Positions 30,353 through 40,693 are shown, numbered from the stretch's first letter. The stretch is DNA of 64,000 nucleotides from Micromussa lordhowensis (GCA_964020085.1 OZ026604.1:26932393-26996392); one strand, 5' to 3'. Notes: generated by a model not told the origin, from the sequence alone. Numbers and translations: made by a program.

Positions 30353-31394
30353 AGGGGACCGTCCTTCAGCTTTGGGTGGAGTAGAAAAGTTATATCGAGC
30401 AGCGCGGCACTATGGGCTAAAACGATCACAAGTAATTTACTGGTTACAGCAACAACCTGGCTACACCCTTCACAAACCAGCTCGCAAAAAGTTTCCTCGT
30501 AACAAAGTGTTTGTCAACGGTCTAGACGAACAGTGGCAGTGTGATCTTTGCGATTTAACAAGTCTGAGTCAATGGAATCGTGGACATAAGTACATACTCA
30601 CATGTATAGATGTTCTATCCAAGCATGCATGGGCAGTGGCCATTAAAACAAAAACAGGATCTGCATTGGTTGCAGCCTTTACAAAAATATTTAAACAAGG
30701 ACGAAAACCTGAAGTGTTACAATCTGATGCAGGCACTGAGTTCAAAAATAAAACGTTTAAAACATTTCTCAAGAAGCATGGTGTCCGTCATTTTGTCACG
30801 TACAACGAGACAAAAGCCCAAATTGTAGAGAGATTTAACCGAACTTTAAAGCAGCTAATGTGGAGGATGTTTACCACCAGCAGTTCCTACCATTACTTAG
30901 ACAAGCTCGATAGTTTGGTCAATGATAACTACAATCAGAGCGTACATCGGAGCATACAAATGAAACCCGCCGATGTGACTGTTTTTAATGCTCAAGACGC
31001 ATGGAGAACCTTGTATGGCAAGCAGACGCCATCCAAAAAGTATAAATTAAACGTGGGTGATCAAGTCAAGATCAGTAAGTACAAGAAAGTCTTCGAGAAA
31101 GGATGCCTACAGTCTTGGACCGAAGAAACCTTTACAATTTCACAGAGGCTACCACGAAATCCACCCGTGTATTGCTTGAAGGAGGCAAACGGTTACTTGA
31201 TTCAAGGAACATTTTATGAAACCGAGTTACAGAGAGTAATCGAGAAATCCAATCATCTGTTCCGCATTGAGAAAATTTTGAAAAGCAGAGGAAAAGGAAA
31301 AAAGAAAGAAGTGCTAGTGCATTGGAAAGGCTGGCCGAAATCATACGATAGCTGGTTGCCTGCTAGTCAATTGGTTTCCCTTCAACGACTATGA
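30294..31394 (+). CDS. Retroviral-type integrase with chromodomain
   Basis: 366 residues from ATG 30294 (MSEKNPHKK), preferred over the upstream ATG at 30219 because homologous N-termini begin with this helical block. The catalytic triad is Asp84 (WQCDLCDL), Asp145 (LQSDAGTEF) and Glu179 (AQIVERFNR). The C-terminal chromodomain spans about 320-362 (HWKGWPKSYDSWLPASQL). It would insert linear element DNA and make 6-bp duplications; the chromodomain may steer it to methylated histone. The frame is fully open. Stop TGA overlaps the next ATG (ATGA). Confidence 0.93.
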   Translation: MSEKNPHKKIHQLLEKLYYEGDRPSALGGVEKLYRAARHYGLKRSQVIYWLQQQPGYTLHKPARKKFPRNKVFVNGLDEQWQCDLCDLTSLSQWNRGHKYILTCIDVLSKHAWAVAIKTKTGSALVAAFTKIFKQGRKPEVLQSDAGTEFKNKTFKTFLKKHGVRHFVTYNETKAQIVERFNRTLKQLMWRMFTTSSSYHYLDKLDSLVNDNYNQSVHRSIQMKPADVTVFNAQDAWRTLYGKQTPSKKYKLNVGDQVKISKYKKVFEKGCLQSWTEETFTISQRLPRNPPVYCLKEANGYLIQGTFYETELQRVIEKSNHLFRIEKILKSRGKGKKKEVLVHWKGWPKSYDSWLPASQLVSLQRL

Positions 31395-32241
31395 TTCAAG
31401 ATGATGACTTTTACGTAATACTACCAAGTAATGCCAACAGCAATTTGTTCCCAACCAATAATGAATCATTTTACCGCGTGGCGTTACCTCGACAGATCCA
31501 TTTAAAGGTGAAGAAGATTGGGAGGTTGGACTTCATCATGTAATTTATCCGTTTTCCTGGTTTGAAGTACCTCAGGAATGTGATCATCCACATCTTCTCT
31601 TCAGAAAATTTGGTACCCAAAGAGTATACCCAGTGACCTTACCTGTAGGAAGATATCAAACAGCCTTGGACATTGTAGAAGGAATGCTGAGGAGTATGAA
31701 TCCCCAGTACTTTAAAGTTAGTGTGGATGACGAGTGGAACGTTACTATCACAACTCACAATGTTTGGGTCATGGTCGCAACACCAGTCGCTCAAGGTCTA
31801 GGATGGATAACCAGTGAGAACAAAATACGACAAAGTGCCCTGTATGAGTTAAAAATTCATTCCTCCGTGAGAACTATACCGGGCTCGGAGTACCAATGGT
31901 GTGTACTGCCTCGTCGATCATCGGTCACCTTTTCCGGCACTTTCCTTATACCCTCGGGAGTTTCGCTCTGTCACTGCAGACATAAAGTAGTGCAAGTGCA
32001 AACTAGTCTGATAGAGCCACGTCAAGTGGGTGATAAACGTTTGCAGCTGTTACACGAAATGGTGCCGCACGATCTGTTCCGAGAGACGTTGATGGAAGAA
32101 CCAGGACGGATTCATTACTTTCCATTAAGAGCCAAAACATTCCAGACTATTGACATGTACTTAACAAGTGGTTGTGGGCAGTTACTTTCATTTCAAGGTG
32201 GGATCGTAAACGTTACACTGCACTTGCAACGTGTAAGATGA
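31391..32241 (+). pseudogene. Minor capsid (penton-like) protein 1, frameshifted
   Basis: Starts at ATG 31391, overlapping the integrase stop. Opens with DDDFYVILPSNANSN and a LPRQIHL block. A one-base frameshift lies near 31,510, after which the DWEVGLHHV-type and GRYQTALDIVEGM segments continue in another frame to 32241. It is paralogous to the next gene in layout (LP-x-I-x-L, DWEV, YP-x-SW, G-x-YQ). The pattern matches single-jelly-roll penton proteins of Mavericks. Stop overlaps the next ATG (ATGA). Confidence 0.7.
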
Positions 32242-33119
32242 GCAATAGTTTTCATATTGTGGTAACCAGTGATGCGAGCACTGAACAGCATCCTGAAAAT
32301 AAAGCTGCCAGTTTTAAAATGCAGCTTCCCAATCAACTGCATTTGAGTGAGGACTGGGAAGTCGCGATGACACACATTGTCTACCCGCATACATGGCAAA
32401 ATGTTCAACGGAATCAAGTGTCTTACCTACTAAGCTATCGCGGTGATTCACCGTGGAAGTTGCCAATTTATCTTCCAAGTGGGACTTACCAAAGACTCGA
32501 GGATTTAGTCAAGGGTATGGTGACAGGACTTCACAGTGCGTTTCTGGACATTCATCTTAGAAGTAGGAAAACGATCCCCCGTATCGGAGGCCACGAATGT
32601 TTTTACGTCAATCCAAAAGCTGGACATTACTATGAGTTTACTTTATCTCCAGGATTTCAAGTAAAATTACCCAAGAATCTAGCTAGGGCGTTAGGGTACC
32701 TGAACCATGAAGATCGTGTACCGGCCCTTTATCTGATCAGTGGTCCTACCTCTGTAGAGCTGAATGATGATCAGAGCGTGACCCTGAAAGCAACTACCAT
32801 CACCATGAGACGAAATGATGAATTGGTATGGGGTATGTTGAGTAGTCATTCGTTCCAGTCCATGTACATCTATTCCGATCTCATCGAGTCCTTAGTGGTG
32901 GGGGACGTACAAGCCAACTTACTGAGAATGATAGTACCACGAGGTCAACCTGGTGACATGATCGCAGAAGAGATCAAAATACCTACCTATCATCGTCTTC
33001 GTACCTCGATCTTTTCTGCACTGAAGATTAATATAAGGGGTGACACTGGTCAGCTGATTTCATCTGCGTCTGGTGTTGTACAAATAACATTACATTTCAG
33101 ACGTCGTGCAATTCTATAA
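32238..33119 (+). CDS. Minor capsid (penton-like) protein 2
   Basis: 293 residues from ATG 32238 (MSNSFHIVVTSDA). Contains FKMQLPNQLHLSEDWEVAM, HIVYPHTWQNV and a GTYQRLEDLVKGM segment, then beta-rich repeats ending GVVQITLHFRR. This is the layout of Maverick penton-like jelly-roll proteins that sit at capsid vertices. Intact. Its four-base overlap with the preceding gene suggests coupled or polycistronic expression. Confidence 0.7.
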   Translation: MSNSFHIVVTSDASTEQHPENKAASFKMQLPNQLHLSEDWEVAMTHIVYPHTWQNVQRNQVSYLLSYRGDSPWKLPIYLPSGTYQRLEDLVKGMVTGLHSAFLDIHLRSRKTIPRIGGHECFYVNPKAGHYYEFTLSPGFQVKLPKNLARALGYLNHEDRVPALYLISGPTSVELNDDQSVTLKATTITMRRNDELVWGMLSSHSFQSMYIYSDLIESLVVGDVQANLLRMIVPRGQPGDMIAEEIKIPTYHRLRTSIFSALKINIRGDTGQLISSASGVVQITLHFRRRAIL

Positions 33120-33120
33120 A

Positions 33121-33579
33121 ATGATTCTACCGATGAATCATCAGTTTTACCCATACTATCGGCAAGTGATACCGTTTTCCCAACGAGGTAAAGGAGACAT
33201 AAGTATATTTGGAGGAACACATCCTTACGGTCAAGGAGGCAATGGGCTGGGTGGAATGTTTCGTTCGCTCTTTCGCACAGCTACACCCTTTCTCAAAACA
33301 ACAGTCAAGAAAGTGGGAAAACGAATGCTCAATACCGGATTGGACACGGGAATGCAAATTGCTCGAGACGTTCTCAATGGTCAACCTGTAAGAAAAGCTG
33401 CCAAATCGAGAGCAAAGGCTGCGGGTAAAAGTTTCCTGACAGGTGCCCTTGAGGACATTACGCAACAAGGTCGTGGGAGAAAAGTACTTAAACGCAAGCG
33501 GAAAGCTGTTCCAGTCAGTTCACGTCAGACCAAGAAACGGAGAACATCAACCGCAAATTTCAGGACGATTTTTGACTGA
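33121..33579 (+). CDS. Virion core protein (adenovirus pVI/pX-like)
   Basis: 152 residues from ATG 33121. A glycine-rich segment (GGTHPYGQGGNGLGGMFRSL) precedes an amphipathic basic helix (FLKTTVKKVGKRML) and a very basic C-terminus (RKVLKRKRKAVPVSSRQTKK). This matches Maverick core proteins likened to adenovirus pVI/pX, which condense DNA or disrupt membranes and are cut by the viral protease. A GGxG-type cleavage site may lie at GGNGLGGM. Confidence 0.6.
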   Translation: MILPMNHQFYPYYRQVIPFSQRGKGDISIFGGTHPYGQGGNGLGGMFRSLFRTATPFLKTTVKKVGKRMLNTGLDTGMQIARDVLNGQPVRKAAKSRAKAAGKSFLTGALEDITQQGRGRKVLKRKRKAVPVSSRQTKKRRTSTANFRTIFD

Positions 33580-33581
33580 AT

Positions 33582-34900
33582 ATGGCTTCAGCACATCCGC
33601 TTTCTGTTCCCGGTGAAAACTCGAGCTTACAGTTGTTCCAAGTACCTGTCACCGATGTTTCTATTGTGAAAAGTAAATGGGTTGATTATGAACCTGTTCA
33701 AAGCGGTACCAACCCTATTGAATTTGTCATCAAGCCTCTATCAGATTACATCGACATCAACAAAACGGAGTTGAGACTAGTGATAAAGATCACCAAAAAA
33801 ATGGGGGAGATATCACACCTGGAAAGAAGTATACTTTAATTAACAATGCCCTTCATTCTCTCATCAAGCAGTTCACCATCAAGTTGAATGAAACTCTCGT
33901 CACGGAGCAATCCGACACTCAGGCCTACAATGCATACATCAAGACCTTGCTTAATTTTACTGAACAGGCCAAGAAATCTTATTCGACCAAAGCACTGTAC
34001 TACAAAGACACTGCACGACACATGGATGAAGTGGACAATACTTCCGAAAATAACTGGGGACTCATGAAGAGAGGTTCCTTTACTGACGGAAGTGGTGAAG
34101 TGGGATTGGTTGGTGTGCCTCTCTGCGATTTGTTTAACACTAATAAGCTGCTGTTGGACAACATAGAAATCAAGATCAAGGTTGATCTAAACAGTAACGA
34201 GTTTGTTTTGATGTCTGGAGAAGAAGCCAACGATTGCAAAATAAAAATAATGTCAAGCACTCTCAGAGTCCGCACGGTACGAGTGGCAGACAGCGCTAAA
34301 CTGGAGCATGTTAGTATTATGCAAGGTCACGCGGGACAAAGAGCGCTACCTGCAATTTACACCCTAACAAGAACCCCTACGCACGCCAGGATCATCCCTA
34401 GTGGCGTCCTGAATCATACAGAGACGGATCTATTCAATGGCCTTATTCCTCAATGCATCATATTTGGAATGGTGCGAAACGATGCTTACAATGGCAGCCT
34501 GGCAAGAAATCCTTTCAACTTCCAGTTGTTTGATCTAAATGCTGTACGAGTGACCGTTAATGGTGAAGAAATCCCTTACTCGGTCATCGACTTGACCGGT
34601 GGTAAGAAAATTGATGGATTCAACACCCTCTTCTCAGGTAGTGGTGATATGAACTGTGGTCACGGTATAGACATTGATAGGGAAGATTGGGAAGGTGGAT
34701 ACGGGCTGATTCGCCTGGACATGACACCAGCAGGGAGTGGCCATCCGGACCACTTGATTCCTCATCGTAGTGGCAACGTCAACCTGTATCTGAAATTTGG
34801 CAACCCTACACCAACAGTTCTCAATTTAATTGTTTACGCGGAGTTCCAAAATCATTTGGAGATTGACCGTAACAGGAGAGTGGTGTACGATTTGTCTTAA
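33582..34900 (+). pseudogene. Major capsid protein (double jelly-roll), frameshifted
   Basis: From ATG 33582 (MASAHPLSVPG) to 34900. The N-terminus has FQVPVTDVSIVKSKW and a YEPVQSGTNPIEF strand; the C-terminal part has SLARNPFNFQLFDLNAVRVT, VNGEEIPYSV and a LYLKFGNPTPTVLNLIVYAE strand. These match Maverick double jelly-roll capsid proteins. A frameshift lies at the homopolymer near 33,800 (aaaaaaatggggg). Otherwise open. Expected to form the icosahedral shell. Confidence 0.85.
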
Positions 34901-34911
34901 GGTGCTTGAAG

Positions 34912-35424
34912 ATGCATACGACTCAAGAATTATGGCAAGTTTCATTACATGATCCTATCCTAGCATCCGTTATGAGAGGTGCATTTCCCAGTGACAAGTT
35001 GCCAGTCGTAAACGAGTATCCTTCAGCTCTGATTGCAGATACGGACCCTCACAATCAACCCGGAACGCATTGGATTGCAATGTATTTTGTCACGCCTGAC
35101 GAAAGTGAATTCTTTGATAGCTACGGATTTCCTTCTGAGACCTATGACATGGATGAATACGTACTTCGAGAATCTACGTACTTCAACGACAACCCACTAC
35201 AAGGTCTAACGTTGGATGTATGCGGAGACTATTGCTTATTTTACTTGCTTCATCGAGCACGCAATGTAGATCTGAACACTATTCAAGCTAAGTTTAAGCG
35301 ATATGACTCACAGTGGAATGATGCACAAGTCGCACAATTTATACACAGTTATGTTCATTCCATAACCAGTGTTAGCACTCGTTTTCAAAGAGAAAAACAA
35401 GCCTGTAAAACAGTAGTGTTGTAA
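34912..35424 (+). CDS. Adenain-like cysteine protease
   Basis: 170 residues from ATG 34912 (the longer frame would need a TTG start). His53 (GTHWIAMYF), Asp69 (FFDSYGFP) and Cys108 (VCGDYCLFYL) form the C5/ULP1-type catalytic centre. Adenain-family enzymes mature capsid and core precursors. The frame is intact and is the last gene of Maverick A. Confidence 0.9.
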   Translation: MHTTQELWQVSLHDPILASVMRGAFPSDKLPVVNEYPSALIADTDPHNQPGTHWIAMYFVTPDESEFFDSYGFPSETYDMDEYVLRESTYFNDNPLQGLTLDVCGDYCLFYLLHRARNVDLNTIQAKFKRYDSQWNDAQVAQFIHSYVHSITSVSTRFQREKQACKTVVL

Positions 35425-35429
35425 TTGGG

Positions 35430-35580
35430 GTTACGAGCGCACCCACGCTAATTTTTAGCGTAAGATGTGTAGTTAGCGTAAGATGCGTGGTTAGTGTACG
35501 CTGTTTTAGTGTACGCTGTTTTAGTGTACGCTAAAATGCGTAGTCAGTCTAAGTTGTGTGGTTAGTGTAAAAAATTATAA
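35430..35580. repeat. GCGTAAGATG / TGTACGCT repeats at the right end of Maverick A
   Basis: Short direct repeats include gcgtaagatg(t/c)gt (twice) and ttagtgtacgct (three times). A cacccacgctaa block at about 35,439 has an inverted partner near 36,843-36,856. This could be the terminal region of Maverick A, cut by element B. No partner was found on its left side. Confidence 0.6.
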
Positions 35581-35600
35581 ACAAATTATAAACACGCATA

Positions 35601-36095
35601 CTAGCGTGACTGATCATTTAGCGTGTCATCGTACATCTTTAAATATTTATCAATAATCGGGCTATTATCAATCACAAAATTGTCAATGCTTGTCATTTGA
35701 TTAATTAAACTTTCTCGGTTAAGATCACCAGAGCGCATAGATTCCTGAATCATTATTAACAAATGTTGATAGCTTTGGTAGGCATAGATACAATTTTGAA
35801 TTTTTAAGTCTAAACCTTTGTGTTCCATGTATCCTTTGACTAACAATGCCACTGTACTAATCGCTATTAGACTAATACCTCCTGTCGCAATAGCGCTAGC
35901 AATACCACCTGAAGCGGTGACCATAGAGAGTGAATTACCAATGAATTTGAGCAATTTGTATCTCTTGTAAGCCCTTTTATAAGCCCAACATTTCCTATGA
36001 TAGCCTAGATAATAAGATTTTAGTTCGTCTACTTCATCAGCTGATAATTTGTCTGAAATATGATTCCAATCGAAAATATTCTTTTTAGCTACCAT
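35601..36095 (-). CDS. Membrane protein of Maverick B
   Basis: 164 residues from ATG 36095. Two adjacent hydrophobic helices run at about residues 51-72 (FIGNSLSMVTASGGIASAIA) and 73-90 (GISLIAISTVALLVKGY). A basic N-terminal Tyr/Lys-rich helix precedes them and a hydrophilic helical tail follows. From memory similar proteins are frequent in cnidarian genomes. Function unknown; a viral membrane or pore protein is possible. Start codon is preceded by aataata. Confidence 0.65.
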   Translation of the reverse strand: MVAKKNIFDWNHISDKLSADEVDELKSYYLGYHRKCWAYKRAYKRYKLLKFIGNSLSMVTASGGIASAIATGGISLIAISTVALLVKGYMEHKGLDLKIQNCIYAYQSYQHLLIMIQESMRSGDLNRESLINQMTSIDNFVIDNSPIIDKYLKMYDDTLNDQSR

Positions 36096-36115
36096 TATAT
36101 TATTTTATTATATTT

Positions 36116-36382
36116 TTAAATTGCATCATTAATAACAATTTGATCACTATCATAGCCCATTTGGATTAATTCATCATATATTTTTTCAGTTTGATCACCT
36201 TGTAGGTTTACAGTTTGGTCTCTAATAAAACCGTTACACGCTAACTTTTTCTTCCAATCTTTTAAATTAAAACCTTCAATCTTTTCAAAAGATGTGATGA
36301 ATTTTTTTCCCCTCTTTAGAAGAGAAATTTTAATAAACTTTCTACTTTCATCTATCAAAGAAGATAAACTTTTAATATCCAT
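36116..36382 (-). CDS. eIF1/SUI1-like translation factor
   Basis: 88 residues from ATG 36382. The C-terminal two thirds follow the SUI1/eIF1 fold: KRGKKFITSFEKIEGF, then KKKLACNGF at 44-52 and NLQGDQTEKI at 59-68, ending QIVINDA. In eIF1 the equivalent blocks are LKKFACNGT and IQLQGDQR, which face the ribosomal P site in start-codon selection. An eIF1 homologue inside a virus-like element may bias initiation toward its own unusual short-leader mRNAs. Frame intact. Confidence 0.78.
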   Translation of the reverse strand: MDIKSLSSLIDESRKFIKISLLKRGKKFITSFEKIEGFNLKDWKKKLACNGFIRDQTVNLQGDQTEKIYDELIQMGYDSDQIVINDAI

Positions 36383-36424
36383 CTATTCTTTGGATAAGAT
36401 AAATTTTTCTAAAATGCGTGACAA

Positions 36425-36900
36425 AAAATGACAAAACCCTGGTCGGGGGTGCTCGGTGGCTGTTACTTGCCTAGTCTCGGCTAGGACTTTCGCGCCGCTG
36501 ACAAGGCGGCTGTCTCTCTCGTGTTTGAGATCCCGAAAGACCTCTGAGCACCCCCAGTTATCTACTGGGCCAGGACGGGTTCACCCGAGGGTTATCACCG
36601 TAGACGGTCTCACCCTACTATCCCTAACAAGCGCCTGCACGTGCCGTATCAGGATTCAGGGGCGGCCATTCCCCACCTCCAAAAGCACCACCATTTGCTC
36701 GCTGTTTCTCTATTAATTCAAATGGAGTATTTATATTGCACCAACCCGGTTTTCTCGAGCATGTGGTCCACTTTTTTTCATCCACCCACGCTTCACATAT
36801 CAGACACGGATCATCCACCCATGCGCATCAGGCAAGCCATTAATTTAGCGTGGGTGGATGAAGCGTTTCAAATATCTGACGTGTCTGATATATGAAACTC
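36425..36900. repeat. GC-rich composite insertion, SINE-like plus fold-back
   Basis: Base composition changes sharply between the SUI1 and fibre genes. The first ~200 bp hold a possible tRNA-type B box (gtttgagatccc), suggesting a SINE-like sequence. From 36,779 a fold-back follows: catccacccacgct (36,779-36,792) is inverted at 36,847-36,860, and several tcagaca/tgtctga copies add to it. No gene is supported. Confidence 0.5.
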
Positions 36901-36918
36901 ATTTGCATCAGACATGCT

Positions 36919-37676
36919 TCATATATTTTCATACAAGGCATCAATTTGAATCAATAAGTTTACCATCGCGTGTGTTACGGATGAATTCGATGTTTTGCTT
37001 TGAAAATTGATTCTGTCGCTAGCTTTTATCGTAATCGGATTACTGAAAATAGTGTGATTTGACCATTCATTGGCAGGTTTGGCAATTTTTACATCTTTAC
37101 CAGCACCATTCAGAACTAACCCGACTATCACTTCAGATGCTTGCCGATTGCCAGCGCAAGCACAAATGCTGCCACGAACTATTTTACCGTCTACAGGACT
37201 AGGCCAACCATATTGCTTATTTCACTTCCATTACCGAAACTCCATTGGAGACTATTTTTAATCAGAGGTCCATTTTCTTCTGCATAGACGGTGATGTATT
37301 GCTTTGTTTTATTATCTACTTGCGTCTTAGTCTCTAAATCATTGTAATCGACTTTGTCTTTTAATGCATCATTGAATTCGATTGCTAAGGTTCCTAAATC
37401 AGTAATTAAAGCGTAATCCTTTAAAGCTGATGAGTTGGCTTTTTTAGTTAGTTCATTATTAACGTATGTAGTAGCCGCTTTTGTCTTTAATAAATCAGCG
37501 ACGAATTTTTTAGTGGTTGCATCATGGTCATCCATTGGAGCGGAAATGTTAGTTATTCTCTTGTTTTGTAAATCGAAATGGTTGTCTGGAGTTGATTTGA
37601 AGCCTATTCCTATTTTAACCTTTTCTCCTTTTCCTGTTCTTGATGGTTTTTCAAGTAGTCCATTACTATGTCCCAT
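36919..37676 (-). pseudogene. Fibre protein 2, frameshifted
   Basis: Starts at ATG 37676 with MGHSNGLLEKPSRTGKGEK and GIGFKSTPDNHFDLQNKRIT, the standard start of these fibres. A helical shaft (TKKFVADLLKTKAATTYV) and a head domain with WSFGNGSEIS follow. A one-base shift near 37,220 separates the head's second half, which continues in another frame to 36919 (VGLVLNGAGKDVKI, NPITIKASDRINF). Likely trimeric receptor-binding fibre. Leader: ataaatatatATG. Confidence 0.7.
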
Positions 37677-37686
37677 ATATATTTAT

Positions 37687-40432
37687 TTATATAATAGTTC
37701 CTTCGCTCTTTTCAAATTCTTTTACTCTCTGATAAGCTTCACTGCTATTATCATAAATATTTTTAGTTATTAATCCTCTCTTTTTAGTGAAAGGATTATC
37801 ATCTACATTTACTCTTAATATATTATTATTTAAAAAAAGATTACTCACATTTATTGGAGCACTAATTCCACTAAAAATTATGTTCATAACTGTGCCTTTT
37901 ACCCAAATCCAAAACCAAACTTGCTTTCCTAAAGAATTATTTGGAATATTAAATGATCTTAAAGCTGGTTCATCTATTAAAGGATTACGTGAAATTACCA
38001 CTTTGCTTTTATCAACAAAAATAAATACACCTCTTGTATACTTAATTGTAAAATTTACAGCCATCTCACTATTAGTCTGACTATCATGTTGAAATACATA
38101 ATAAAAAGTTAAATCACCTCCGTTATCACCAGTAGTTACAAACGCATATGTATTTGGTGTTCTACCTTCAACATTATCAGAAAAATACAAATCTTTTATT
38201 AAAGAAATCTTTGAATTATTACTTAATATATATTTTACTATTAATTCTATAAAATGTTTATTTTCATTAATAGTATGATTTTCTTTTGCAATTTCACTAT
38301 TTACTTTTACAATTTCTCTATCAACATAATTTGTAATATTACTTTCTACTTCATTTAGTTGTTTCACATTAACAGCATCACTGTTTTAATTTCCATCAAT
38401 TAATCCTTTTATTTGTCGATTACCCATATTGATAGGTGCTTCATAATAGACGATTTTATTTCTGATGTAATAGAATCTATCCCAAATTAGTGAGTCAACG
38501 TCATTCTGATGACCACTTACACCATAAACAATTACATAGATGTCTGTTTCTGCATCATAAGTTTCACCACTCTTATACTTTAAAGTTAAATCAATATCTA
38601 AATCAATAATCCCAATGTTTCCATATTTATGAAAATTGATAATTGTTCTACTATGATCGGAAGAAGTATTTGTATTATTAAGTGAAACATTCAAAGTATC
38701 ACTAACAGCGTTAACAACCACTTCGTCTCGATCCACTTTATTATCAGAATACATTTCAAATGCTAATGTATACTCACCCAAATCTAAGGATTTTAAATCA
38801 ATTGTTAATCGAGTACTATAATAACCGATAGCAGAGTCATATTTAATTTTAAAATGGTAAGTCTCTTTTTTAATTTGATAAAAATCTTTATCAATTTTCC
38901 CAACTTTGGTAATATCATCATCATCTTCCTTAAATAAATCATCATCCATAACAAAAGAGAATTCATTATCTTGTCGGTTTGCTTTAATATTCAGTGCTTC
39001 AGATTCACTGATTTTATCTTCAATCAAAGTATTAATTACAGCGTTATTATCAGTAATTGTCCTATTAACATAGTTAACATTGGAAGCGTGAAAGCTATCT
39101 GATGACTTTGGATCTTTCAAGTTAATAATGCTATGATTAGCCATATCAATATCGTCTTCCATTGGATTAGGATTTTTCCTGTTAAGCGCTGCTGCAGCAT
39201 TATTATTAATTAGTCTTTTTAAATCACCTCTTTGCTGGTGAAAATATCCAAAGTTGATAACATGATTGGACTGAGCATTTTGTGCAGCTTGACTTGAGTC
39301 ATCTTCAACAGAAGGTTTAATATTTCTAATAGCATTTCCTCCCATATTAAGATCTCCTTGCATGCCTCTATCTCCAGTAAGGGGCAGATATGTGGACTTA
39401 TCTCCTCCAACTGTTAGGGCTGCATTATCTACAGAAGAACTCCTAATTCCAGTGATAGGATTATCACCCATTTGGAGAGTACCAGTCATAGCACGTGAAC
39501 CATCCAATTTTAATACATCTGTATCAGGTTTAAGTAGCTTACTTATTTCTGCTTGGACAAATGCCTTGGAGACTAAATCAGTTGTACCAAAAATATTTAC
39601 ATCATATGGATCAGTATTTATTATTCGTTTACCTTTTAAATCATAGTCATCACCTTTTAATTTTAGAAAGTTTTCATTAACATATTGTTTATTAACAGCC
39701 ATTTTAGAATCTTTTACATAATTAGGGTAATCTGTGATTGAGACATCATCTTGTGTAACTAAATCTGTTATTTTATTGTCATTCATGTTGAGATTTCCAG
39801 TCATAGCGCGTGAACCATCTTCTTTAAGACTATCACTTAAATCAATCTTAGCAATCTCATCATCAACATAAGTTTTGTCTGCTTTTCGAGAAGATAAATC
39901 ATTAATAGCATTATCCTGTTTAGCGTCTTGATCGTCAACATACTCTTTGTTAGCTGCATCTTTGTTACCAGTTGGATCAGCAAGATTGACTATCTTTTGA
40001 CTATTCATATTAATCGGTTCAAAATACAAAATAGTGCCAGAATAATCAGTACTTTTGACACTTAAAAGATTGTGATTGAAATGAGTATTTTGCTTACCTG
40101 CTATTACTCTTAAATAAAATAAAAACAATAGAAAATTTCTAAAACGGCTACCATAATATCGAATCTGGAAGGTAATTTCACCAGGTTGACCATTACTACT
40201 GAACTGAATAAAAGCTTTGGTATATTTTCCATTATAATCGTGAGAAAACGTAATTACATTATAATTATCATCACCATAAACCTGTGTAATCAAAGTTTCA
40301 TCAGATAAGATTGGTGGTGAAACAGCTGACCTGATAAAAATTTCAAAAACTACTGTATAAATTCCTGCTTTCAGTCCATCATTAGACATCTTCAGAGAGA
40401 CCCAAGCTTGACCACCAAAACCATTATCAAAA
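37687..40432 (-). pseudogene. Fibre protein 1, main body, with nonsense codon
   Basis: Long fibre whose beginning lies at 47995-48105, beyond BEL/Pao 1. Shaft repeats of phage tail-fibre type recur: DGSRAMTGNLNMNDNKITDL, LDGSRAMTGTLQMGDNPI, NMGGNAIRNIKP and KDAANKEYVDDQDA. Beta-rich globular segments follow. An in-frame TAA at 38386-38388 interrupts the gene; the same frame continues to 37687. It is expected to mediate host attachment; length would be ~915 residues plus the lost start segment. Confidence 0.78.
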
Positions 40433-40433
40433 C

Positions 40434-40693
40434 GGACGTATTCTTAACTATCGCTTTTCAGTTCGAACCTACTTATTCGTCTACTGCTACTACTACATCT
40501 ACTTGTATTATTCACGATCTACTGGTTTTCGCTATTCCGTCAATCGCTACCTATTGTGAACTAGATCTATGGACTTGATCTGTCATTAAATCAGTTTGAA
40601 TCTACCAAGTGGAGTTCGAATATCCCGCACCGCGCTACCCCTGTAGTTGTTTAGATTTGAGTAACAAGCAACCTCTAGAATCTTGCAATTACA
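40434..40693 (+). repeat. 5' LTR remnant of BEL/Pao 1
   Basis: Matches 47735-47994 with a few substitutions and no indel. The first ~707 bp of the LTR are absent, and fibre sequence abuts directly at 40433, so a deletion removed the LTR front together with flanking fibre sequence. Confidence 0.85.

Larger units (their letters stand above)
24700..35580 (+). mobile_element. Maverick A (Polinton/adintovirus-like), ends uncertain
   Basis: An ordered plus-strand block carries protein-primed DNA polymerase, chromodomain integrase, two minor capsid proteins, core protein, major capsid protein and adenain-like protease: the Maverick/Polinton set. Packaging ATPase is missing here. The left limit may lie as far out as ~21.5 kb, which would include the RING gene; the right limit is near 35,580, where element B-style sequence starts. 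I found no terminal inverted repeats. Frameshifts in polymerase, one minor capsid and the major capsid gene show it is decaying. Confidence 0.85.

Noticed and set aside
36456..36895. Small frames in the GC-rich insertion (36456-36716, 36624-36818, 36641-36895)
   Set aside because: They overlap on both strands, cross inverted repeats and show no domain.
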